Part shown: piece by piece, positions 1 to 5,711 of the stretch | How the letters are laid out: every line of letters begins with the position of its first letter | Position numbering within the stretch: position 1 is the stretch's first letter | Source of the DNA: Dehalococcoidales bacterium | GTDB lineage: Bacteria; Chloroflexota; Dehalococcoidia; E44-bin15 | Assembly (NCBI GenBank): GCA_012974295.1 | Contig: JAAXQM010000066.1 | Span: 1 to 5,799 of the forward strand | Direction of reading: 5' to 3' | Length of the DNA stretch: 5,799 nucleotides | Made by a program: the position numbers and the translations under genes | The notes under the pieces: generated by a model | What the model saw: the letters and a program-made list of their open reading frames with translations, nothing else | The model's database searches: none | Told to the model about the DNA's origin: nothing

Positions 1-484
1 GACATTCAACATCGTGGATGAGCGACTTTATGGGACCTACGTTATTCGCAGTGACGACGCTTATAGTGGCTGGCCGTTTAACGCCTTATCCCTAATCCGA
101 TTACAGAGGGAGGTAGCGAATCGAATAGGCATACCGGTTGATTCAGCCACCTTTATTTCCCACTCAGCCCATATCTATGAAAGGGATTGGGATAAAGCCC
201 TGGCCAAATTGGATAAATGGTTCAAGCGACCTTTACCCCTCCAGGCTGACCCCTCCGGCCTCTTCTTCTTTGGTGTGGAAAACGGTCGAGCCAGAGGCTT
301 ATTTGTCAACCATGAAGCGGACAAGGTTCTATGGGAGGGAGAATCCAGTGATCCAGAGGAGCTAATTCGCAACATTGTGGATACTATGCCGTGGCTAACA
401 GCCCAACATATGAGATATCTAGGACAGGAAGCCGTCAGGCTAACCCGAGCATTGAGAGAGGATTTGCCATACGAGCAAGGGTAG
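1..484 (+). CDS. Thymidylate synthase (ThyA family), 5'-truncated by window edge
   Basis: The reading frame is open from the first bases, so the gene starts outside the window; the GTG at 14 is internal. ThyA-family enzymes methylate or hydroxymethylate pyrimidine nucleotides in the cytoplasm using methylene-tetrahydropterin. Counting from codon 14, Arg12-Ser13 and Asp15 followed by Gly19-Trp-Pro-Phe-Asn23 match the family's phosphate/nucleotide-binding RSxDxxxGxPFN motif. His53 and Tyr55 in SAHIYERDW match the nucleotide-sugar binding HxY motif. The catalytic Cys normally lies about 20 residues before the Arg and would fall just left of the window, so it cannot be checked. The tail after residue 100 is not recognised. 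Stop is TAG. It converges on the Mo/W enzyme gene with an 86-bp gap and is probably unrelated to the methyl-transfer cluster. Family membership is fairly secure; exact substrate (dUMP or dCMP) is not. Confidence 0.8.
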   Translation, partial: TFNIVDERLYGTYVIRSDDAYSGWPFNALSLIRLQREVANRIGIPVDSATFISHSAHIYERDWDKALAKLDKWFKRPLPLQADPSGLFFFGVENGRARGLFVNHEADKVLWEGESSDPEELIRNIVDTMPWLTAQHMRYLGQEAVRLTRALREDLPYEQG

Positions 485-570
485 GATTGCCAAAACTCTT
501 TGGAAACGTCCTCTCTTTTAACTCATTAGAAATCGTCATAAGGATGTTCACGACATAGCGTTTCCTGTCT

Positions 571-2751
571 TTAAACTTTGTAGGCCTTGCACATCTGCCC
601 GCGGAGTATGTAGCTGCCGCTCACAGCATCGCAGATACTCACATCGTCGCCCATGATCGCATTCACATTGGAGCGGAAAATCGATTCAGCCGAGTCTTCC
701 TCCGGAAACCACCAGCCATGCTCTGCCTGGACCACTTCGGGAGCCACATCCTGGGAGTATTCGCATTTGAACTTGGCCTTTCCTATGGGAGTTTCGATCC
801 ACATCCAATCGCTCTTAGCTATGCCGAGCTGAGCGCCTGTTTCCGGGCTGATTTGAGCCATTGGGTCAGGGTTCTTCTTACGGAGCGACTCGAGTTGCCG
901 GCCCTGCGAGTGATAGAAGTGACAACGGGTCCCAGCAATCAGCGTCAACGGATAGTCCGCTGCTAGATCCGGCCTGTTTGCCAGCACCGTTTCGGGTGCG
1001 ATGAAGGAGGGCATCGGGTCACAGCCCAACTCTTCCAGAAGGGTGGAATACAGCTCGTATTTCCCTGTAGGCGTGCCGAACCCTTTGGCTTCGTACTTCT
1101 TTGCTGGAAGCGGCGGGGTCTCTCTGCGATTGCCAGCCATGAACTCCTTGAAGGTCATCCCGAGCGGTTCCAAGTTCCAATCGTAGGCTTCCTCTAGAGT
1201 TTTCCAAGGCCAATACTCCTCTTGGCCCAGTCGGATTCCCAGCTCGCGCCACAGATAATACTCCGGTTTGCGTTCGTATAACGGCTCGATGGCCGCCTCA
1301 CCTCCGTGTAGGAAAGGAAAGATCTCGACACCGTAGATCCATGGCTTCTCGAAACAGCAAGCTGCCGGGAGTACATAGTCGGCGATGCGGCAGGCGGGCG
1401 TCATGAAAACGTCCATTGCTATGTGAAGATCGAGTTTCATGAGCGCCTCATAATTCCGCCTTGCATTGGGGAAAGACGTGAGAGGATTCTTGGCAACAGT
1501 GAGCAGTGCTTTCACCGGATAGGGCTCTCCACTAATCATGGCCTGGAAGGTCGAGGGGGGATGAGCGAACCCGACGAGCCATATACCGTTGGGCCGCCGG
1601 TCACTGACTTTCATTGCATTCTCCTCGATCATTCGGAAGTTGCGCCAGGAGAAAAGAGGAAACCTGTCAGCGCCAATCAGCTTATCTTGCTGCTCTGGAG
1701 ACATCATGTCGCGCAGATCTAGATCGGCCACCGTTCGAGCGGTTGGATGCACGGCCAGCATCATGTCACCACCTTGAACATCGATGTTGCCTGTTATCCC
1801 GGGCAGGATGTAGCGGGCCTGGAGACTCTGAGTGGCGTTGGGCTGCTCTTCAATACCTGTCATATGGAAGATCTGAGCCGGTTTGGTGGTAGCATAAGCT
1901 CGCGCCGCCTCCTTTATGCTCTCCGCAGGTACTCCGGTGATGTCGGCAACCTTCTCAACTGGGTATTCCTGGACTCGTTGTACAAGTTGGTCGAACCCAT
2001 AACACCATTTTTGGATAAACTCCTTATCATGCAAATCCTCGTCGATGATTGTTCTAATCATGCCCAAGAGGAGGGCTGCATCGGTTCCCAGGCGTGGGCG
2101 AAGCCAGATATCAGCCCGTCTTGCCGTAGGGGTGTCTCTGGGATCAACCACAATCAGCTTGAGCCCCAACATCTTCTGCATCGCCTGGATACCTCTCCAG
2201 AAAACTGGAACCGATCGCGCAGCGTTTACGCCCAGCAACATGAGACACCGGGTTTCGGGACCTAGCTGAGGAATGAAGATCACCGCGCCAGACATCATAT
2301 GGCTCAAGACCATACCAGTGCCACACCAAGGACCGAGGAAATTCGGCGAGCCAAACAGAGACTGAAAACGTAGCCGGTATTCATCGGCGGCGTTCTGCTC
2401 TCCGCCGGCGATGGCCAGCGTCTCGGCGCCATATTTGTCTTTGGCAGCTTGAAGCCGGTCCGCTATCTCATCCAGTGCCTGTTCCCAGCTGATGCGCTCC
2501 CATCGGCCATCGCCTCGTTCACCAACCCGCTTGAGGGGATAGTTCAACCGATCCGGATGATACACAAGCTCTTTGGCTGAGTGGGCTCGAGGACAGGCTG
2601 CAAATGCTTTCCGATGAACCTCGGTCATGGGTGAAGCGTCAGGCTTCTTTCGAAAATCGGGGCCCAGGAACTGGCCATTATCAATCCGCACCTCATATAG
2701 GCAGTGCACGGCACAAAGACCACAGACAACCTTTTTCTTCTCTTCGCTCAT
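571..2751 (-). CDS. Acetylene hydratase-like molybdopterin (Mo/W) enzyme
   Basis: This is a 726-residue member of the DMSO reductase superfamily, which binds bis-pterin Mo or W plus one [4Fe-4S] cluster. Cluster ligands are Cys10, Cys13, Cys17 and Cys53 (CxxCxxxC plus distal CP). Cys143 in GPWCGTGM sits where such enzymes carry the metal ligand. The pterin-binding domain follows (IVVDPR, ADIWLRPRLGTDAAL, later ADYVLPAACCFEKP), and a C-terminal dinucleotide-binding domain covers about 600-726. Length (acetylene hydratase is about 730), the RWERISWEQALDEIA stretch and the ending LRGQMCKAYKV resemble Pelobacter acetylene hydratase. However, that enzyme's catalytic Asp between cluster cysteines is Ala14 here, so acetylene hydration is doubtful. 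No Tat signal is present, so it is cytoplasmic. The ATG has no clear Shine-Dalgarno, but no other start keeps the first cysteines. It lies 75 bp after the SCP2-like gene, in the same frame. Class is sure; reaction unknown. Confidence 0.93.
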   Translation of the reverse strand: MSEEKKKVVCGLCAVHCLYEVRIDNGQFLGPDFRKKPDASPMTEVHRKAFAACPRAHSAKELVYHPDRLNYPLKRVGERGDGRWERISWEQALDEIADRLQAAKDKYGAETLAIAGGEQNAADEYRLRFQSLFGSPNFLGPWCGTGMVLSHMMSGAVIFIPQLGPETRCLMLLGVNAARSVPVFWRGIQAMQKMLGLKLIVVDPRDTPTARRADIWLRPRLGTDAALLLGMIRTIIDEDLHDKEFIQKWCYGFDQLVQRVQEYPVEKVADITGVPAESIKEAARAYATTKPAQIFHMTGIEEQPNATQSLQARYILPGITGNIDVQGGDMMLAVHPTARTVADLDLRDMMSPEQQDKLIGADRFPLFSWRNFRMIEENAMKVSDRRPNGIWLVGFAHPPSTFQAMISGEPYPVKALLTVAKNPLTSFPNARRNYEALMKLDLHIAMDVFMTPACRIADYVLPAACCFEKPWIYGVEIFPFLHGGEAAIEPLYERKPEYYLWRELGIRLGQEEYWPWKTLEEAYDWNLEPLGMTFKEFMAGNRRETPPLPAKKYEAKGFGTPTGKYELYSTLLEELGCDPMPSFIAPETVLANRPDLAADYPLTLIAGTRCHFYHSQGRQLESLRKKNPDPMAQISPETGAQLGIAKSDWMWIETPIGKAKFKCEYSQDVAPEVVQAEHGWWFPEEDSAESIFRSNVNAIMGDDVSICDAVSGSYILRGQMCKAYKV

Positions 2752-2826
2752 ATTACATGTGCTTATCTACTTAACTTCATCTTGATATTTGAGAGTAGCG
2801 GGTGATTCTACGTGGATATTGCACAT

Positions 2827-3273
2827 CTATGCGTACTTTGGCATCTCGATATTGAACTTATTCTCTGCATCCGCAATGGCCACATAGAAAGCTTCTCGCA
2901 TCAGTGGTAGAAGATCAGCAAGTTTCACAAAGTGATCGACATTCTTTATGAATCGGAGCCCCCCTTTGTCGAACAATTCCATTGTGTTATAGCTCTCATC
3001 TCCCAGCAGGCGATAAGCGATATCATAGGAATCGTACTCGACAACTGCATCACCCTCATGGTCGACAAATCCGAGTGTCCCATCGGATGCAAACGCATAA
3101 TGGAATACTCCGCTACCATCGGGGCAATCCGGGCATTTTTCGGTGAAACTTATGTTGACAATTCCAGCTTGAACAAAACGTTCTTTGTAGTGTTGATTCA
3201 AATAGTCCGCCCAGCGCTGGTGCCAGTAATCATACACTTCAGCCGGTGTGTCAGCGGGTCTCACAATTCTCAT
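2827..3273 (-). CDS. Small SCP2-like (sterol carrier-type fold) protein, function unknown
   Basis: The product is a 148-residue soluble protein without signal peptide or membrane segment. Residues about 57-130 have the order typical of SCP2-like domains: beta segments ending in a DG turn (FASDGTLGFV), an acidic strand, a helix with a Gly (YDIAYRLLGDES), then an FDKGGLRFIKN strand and a closing helix (VKLADLLPLMREAF). SCP2-like domains bind hydrophobic ligands; the fit here is by pattern only. Cys47-Pro-Asp-Cys50 is a CxxC pair that could bind metal or be redox-active. The N-terminal 40 residues are aromatic-rich (YDYWHQRWADYLNQHY). The start could instead be the GTG at 3262-3264, which is better spaced from AAGGA. 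The gene follows the mtrH-like remnant and precedes the Mo/W enzyme gene on the same strand, suggesting co-transcription. Stop is TAG. That it is a real gene is likely; the SCP2 call is tentative. Confidence 0.7.
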   Translation of the reverse strand: MRIVRPADTPAEVYDYWHQRWADYLNQHYKERFVQAGIVNISFTEKCPDCPDGSGVFHYAFASDGTLGFVDHEGDAVVEYDSYDIAYRLLGDESYNTMELFDKGGLRFIKNVDHFVKLADLLPLMREAFYVAIADAENKFNIEMPKYA

Positions 3274-3277
3274 CCTT
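3269..3277 (-). promoter_or_regulatory. Candidate ribosome binding site overlapping the SCP2-like gene start
   Basis: On the minus strand the bases AAGGATGAG resemble a Shine-Dalgarno site but contain the annotated ATG (3271-3273). This is too close to serve that ATG and is well placed for the GTG three codons later (3262-3264). The true start may therefore be the GTG, giving a protein three residues shorter. Confidence 0.4.
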
Positions 3278-3318
3278 GGTAGCTTACGCTGTTTCCTTAA
3301 TTATCAACAATTTAGCGG

Positions 3319-3338
3319 AAGGTAAAGACTAAGGTAAA
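3319..3338. repeat. 8-bp direct repeat AAGGTAAA at the truncation point of the mtrH-like remnant
   Basis: AAGGTAAA occurs at 3319-3326 and again at 3331-3338, with a 4-bp gap. The pair straddles the stop codon (3329-3331) where recognisable MtrH similarity ends. It could mark a deletion or insertion scar, but an 8-bp repeat in A/T-rich DNA can also arise by chance. Confidence 0.4.
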
Positions 3339-3591
3339 ACGCTATCACTCGTAGACCCTGTGAAATCTACGATGCATGGAATTCCTGTCATTATTAACAG
3401 ATTTTCTTGCTCTAAAACCTGCTTATAAGCTTTGTCTTTATCGAAGATTCCTCTCAAAGGATCGCTGATTGTTTTAGCTTCTTCATAGAATAGGGATCCA
3501 ATTAGAACAGGGGATAATCACCCGGCTAGCTTGCCACCCGAACACCTGCAATGTTATAGCTTTTTTGCTCTCTTCCAAATGTGAAGTTCAT
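3329..3591 (-). pseudogene. Broken N-terminal fragment of an MtrH-family methyltransferase gene
   Basis: Reading from an ATG at 3589-3591, two bases past the corrinoid gene stop and about 10 nt after a GGGAG, the frame encodes NFTFGREQKSYNIAGVRVAS. An in-frame TAG (3526-3528) follows, then PGDYP. After a run of four C (3510-3513) the similarity moves to another frame by loss of one base. It continues VLIGSLFYEEAKTISDP, then FDKDKAYKQVLEQENLL and TGIPCIVDFTG, ending at TAG 3329-3331. From memory, MtrH of methanogens begins with an FDKEQ-type motif, then GGVKIGGQPGEYPTVL, an IFY motif, FDK and TGNP, in the same order. The TAG falls on the conserved Gln of GQPGE, as in a CAG-to-TAG change. MtrH-type enzymes pass methyl groups between a corrinoid protein and a tetrahydropterin. 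Only about 85 of roughly 310 residues remain, so the product should be non-functional. An assembly error could explain the frameshift but not the missing C-terminus. Confidence 0.85.
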
Positions 3592-3593
3592 CT

Positions 3594-4238
3594 CTAGGCT
3601 ACTCCCAGTAGCTTCTTAGCCAGTTCTACACCATCTTTTGCCTGTGCCCCCCAACCATCAGCGCCTATGCTCTCAGCCCATTTTTCATTGGTTATAGCCC
3701 CACCGACTATAACTTTATACTTTTCGCGCACTCCCAGTTGGGTTAACAAATCCGTTAGCTCAGCGACTTTCTCCCGGGCAGGAATAAACATTACCGAGAC
3801 TGCAATCATATCCACACCCATCTCTTCGGCCTTTTCATAGAAATCCCACGGCTGGTTCTCTGAACCCATATCGACGACGTCAAAGCCGTTAATGGAAAGG
3901 AAAGTACTGACAAGATTTTTACCGATATTATGCTGGCTTAACATTGTCCCAATCAGTATCTTCTTTCCTTTAGGGACTCCCTGCACTTCTACTTTCGACA
4001 AAGCAGCTTCTACATAGGGTATACAAGTCCTGGCGACGATACCCCCTTTCACCAGATCAGGGATAATAGCTTTCTTCGCTTGAAATCGCTCCCCCACATC
4101 GTTTAGACCCTGTACTATGCCATCCTCCAGGACCATGAGTGGATCGAGGCCCTGGGCTAATAATTCTTTAGTGATTTCCTCAGCTTCTTTCTGCTTCAAC
4201 TCACCTACTACTTTCCGTAGGTCAGATATCTCTGCCAT
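3594..4238 (-). CDS. Corrinoid (cobalamin-binding) methyltransferase partner protein, MtmC/MttC-like
   Basis: The product is a 214-residue cytoplasmic protein of normal length for the family. Residues about 5-85 form the helical cap domain (LAQGLDPLMVLEDGIVQGLNDVGERF). Residues about 92-214 form the B12-binding Rossmann domain (KKILIGTM, IGKNLVSTFLSINGFDVVDMG, VIVGGAITNEKWAESIGADGW). Such proteins hold the cobamide that accepts a methyl group from a cognate methyltransferase. The lower cobalt ligand His is His103. The usual motif Asp-x-His-Asp-Ile-Gly reads Ser101-Gln-His-Asn-Ile-Gly106, so both acidic residues are replaced; in MetH the first Asp hydrogen-bonds the ligand His. The Pro after GGA in many relatives is Ile182. 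It lies 68 bp after the MtmB-like gene, which should be its partner, and ends in TAG just before the mtrH-like remnant. The family is certain; the partner is inferred from context. Confidence 0.93.
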   Translation of the reverse strand: MAEISDLRKVVGELKQKEAEEITKELLAQGLDPLMVLEDGIVQGLNDVGERFQAKKAIIPDLVKGGIVARTCIPYVEAALSKVEVQGVPKGKKILIGTMLSQHNIGKNLVSTFLSINGFDVVDMGSENQPWDFYEKAEEMGVDMIAVSVMFIPAREKVAELTDLLTQLGVREKYKVIVGGAITNEKWAESIGADGWGAQAKDGVELAKKLLGVA

Positions 4239-4241
4239 TTT

Positions 4242-4252
4242 CTCACCCCTTT
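4242..4252 (-). promoter_or_regulatory. Ribosome binding site of the corrinoid protein gene
   Basis: On the minus strand AAAGGGGTGAG lies 3 nt before the ATG at 4236-4238, with the GGGG core about 7 nt away. It supports this start. The rest of the 68-bp gap to the upstream methyltransferase gene shows no hairpin or promoter that I can defend, which fits co-transcription. Confidence 0.65.
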
Positions 4253-4306
4253 CAGTTTGTTAGGATTGCTTAAAAAGTCCTCGAACCTCTATTTCTCAGT
4301 GGTCTA

Positions 4307-5659
4307 TTATTCCCAAGCTGGATAATCAAGACCCATGTCTTTGAATATTCTGGTGAATTTATTATAGTGATCGAGGAATTCTTTATTAGGTTTTAGAGTC
4401 TTCAGGTCATAGAGCTCACTTAAGCGTATGGGCTCGTGCTTGGGCCCTGTAAGTTTCTTAGCGATCTCTTTAATCATAGCAATGCCATCGCTGACCTTAA
4501 TCCCTGCAGCTGCCCTTGCTATTTCCGCTCCCCACCTGGCTTCCAATCCAGTAGTTCCACCAACCAGCCACATCCCTTCCATGCCTGATATGCAGGCTGT
4601 TATACTCGCAGCTGCAATCGCATACCAAGATTCGTCGGTCAAGGGCCCTACTTGATGACCCACACAGCCAAAGCTGATCCATGGTACATTCAGGTTTCTT
4701 TCAGCGGCGAGGGCGGCTGCCGAATTACACCACCATATATCAGGGCCGGTATAGATACCATCAACCGTATTGGACATGCCCTGTGCAAAAGAACCGTCTG
4801 AAAACGCCATCATCCCCAATGTATGCGCGATTATTTCAACTGCCGCCTGTGCCGGGCCAGTTATGTATGCATACAGTACAGCACAACTGCTTATCCATGG
4901 CACGATGCCATGCTGCTGGGCAAAGAAAGCCTGGTTAAGTCTGTCATAGTTGATTCTCATTTCCTGCAGTATCTGCACAGGCATACAGCAATTGTATTTA
5001 TTGTAGAGGCCTGAGGCGAAAACGGCCATCAATGCACCCGGGGTTGTGGCACACATGGGAATCCCAAGAAACAGGCCTGGCCTGCCTACCCACGTAGCAA
5101 CCTCATTCATCACTTGAGCTTCAGTCAGGGCCAAAAGCGTTTCAGTTGGTGTTCCGGATGCCGGCCTAATATCCCCTATTCCCGCTAGAGGCACAGGGAT
5201 TAATCCGTCACATGTCGGTTCTTGCGCAGAGGTCAAAGCATGTAGTCTATACTTGTTAACGTCTCTTGTCAGGATTCCGGCGGGAAAGAACGAGTATGGA
5301 TGTTGCTTATCTCCGGGGGCTCTAGGCTTCAGCGTGATTGCATCTCTATCTTTCCCAAACGTGACTTCGCTTTTTCTGGTCGCGATGACCTCTTTAATTT
5401 CTTCTTCGGTAAACTTGACTATTCGTTTAGTGTCTTTGCAGTATAATCCAACTTCCAATAGTAGTTCCAAACCTGCCTGAAAGATTGCATCCGCCATTCC
5501 CGGATCAGCCATAATAGGCTCATCCGGATCGTATTCGATTTTATACTTGTCTACAATTTCCGCTATTTTTGTTGGGAAGAACTCGTTCTCAAACTCATCC
5601 TCCTTCATTACCGGCCCAGTCATGGTTCTATCGACTATTTCCCAGAATAATTTACCCAT
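4307..5659 (-). CDS. MtmB-family corrinoid-dependent methyltransferase without pyrrolysine
   Basis: The 450-residue product matches monomethylamine methyltransferase MtmB (about 458 residues) along its length. Key matches are FQAGLELLLEVGLYCKDT with RIVKFTEEEI (60-88), GKDRDAI and GDK (102-118), GRPG (192-195), ASITACISG (351-359), TTGLEARWGAEIARAAAG (369-386) and YDLKTLKP near the end. MtmB moves a methyl group from monomethylamine to a corrinoid protein and carries pyrrolysine, encoded by an in-frame TAG, after GRPGMGV. Here the equivalent segment is GRPGLFLG, with Gly199 at the pyrrolysine site and no internal stop. By ungapped alignment from memory, MtmB's active-site Glu229 and Glu259 correspond to Pro227 and Ser257. 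The substrate is therefore probably not monomethylamine, by analogy with non-pyrrolysine MttB relatives such as the glycine betaine enzyme MtgB. The strong ribosome site fixes the start. It is first in the cluster, followed by its corrinoid partner. Confidence 0.9.
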   Translation of the reverse strand: MGKLFWEIVDRTMTGPVMKEDEFENEFFPTKIAEIVDKYKIEYDPDEPIMADPGMADAIFQAGLELLLEVGLYCKDTKRIVKFTEEEIKEVIATRKSEVTFGKDRDAITLKPRAPGDKQHPYSFFPAGILTRDVNKYRLHALTSAQEPTCDGLIPVPLAGIGDIRPASGTPTETLLALTEAQVMNEVATWVGRPGLFLGIPMCATTPGALMAVFASGLYNKYNCCMPVQILQEMRINYDRLNQAFFAQQHGIVPWISSCAVLYAYITGPAQAAVEIIAHTLGMMAFSDGSFAQGMSNTVDGIYTGPDIWWCNSAAALAAERNLNVPWISFGCVGHQVGPLTDESWYAIAAASITACISGMEGMWLVGGTTGLEARWGAEIARAAAGIKVSDGIAMIKEIAKKLTGPKHEPIRLSELYDLKTLKPNKEFLDHYNKFTRIFKDMGLDYPAWE

Positions 5660-5665
5660 ATTTGC

Positions 5666-5672
5666 ACCTCCC
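5666..5672 (-). promoter_or_regulatory. Ribosome binding site of the MtmB-like gene
   Basis: On the minus strand GGGAGGT lies 6 nt before the ATG at 5657-5659. It is a near-perfect Shine-Dalgarno, the strongest in the window, and it fixes the start. Confidence 0.85.
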
Positions 5673-5682
5673 AGTAGCCGTT

Positions 5683-5711
5683 AGTATACTATAAAATCCT
5701 TATCCTATGCA
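5683..5711 (-). promoter_or_regulatory. Weak candidate promoter before the MtmB-like gene
   Basis: On the minus strand TATACT (complement of 5683-5688) could be a bacterial -10 box, 24 nt before the ATG. The hexamer 17 nt further upstream, TGCATA, matches a -35 box at only three positions. The A/T-rich TTTATAG just before it could alternatively be an archaeal TATA-like element. AGTATACT (5683-5690) is also a short palindrome. This is a guess from base composition. Confidence 0.2.

Noticed and set aside
502..565. Inverted repeat GGAAACG / CGTTTCC between the convergent genes as a terminator
   Set aside because: The arms are only 7 bp with a 50-bp loop and no T-run follows on either strand, so it does not look like an intrinsic terminator.
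1747..2265. Plus-strand open frame of 172 codons
   Set aside because: It lies wholly antisense to the well-supported Mo/W enzyme gene and shows no family resemblance; it is a by-product of that gene's base composition.
2767..2826. 19-codon minus-strand frame starting ATG right after the SCP2-like stop
   Set aside because: There is no ribosome site, no recognisable motif, and the length is expected by chance.
2932..3282. Plus-strand open frame of 116 codons
   Set aside because: It is antisense to the SCP2-like gene, has no recognisable motif, and the minus-strand frame fits operon context better.
3594..3596. TAG stop of the corrinoid gene as a readthrough site
   Set aside because: Readthrough would add one codon before TGA, and the protein already ends where the family normally ends.
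5050..5090. Search for an in-frame TAG (pyrrolysine codon) in the MtmB-like gene
   Set aside because: The frame is open throughout and the aligned position is a Gly codon, so no pyrrolysine is encoded.
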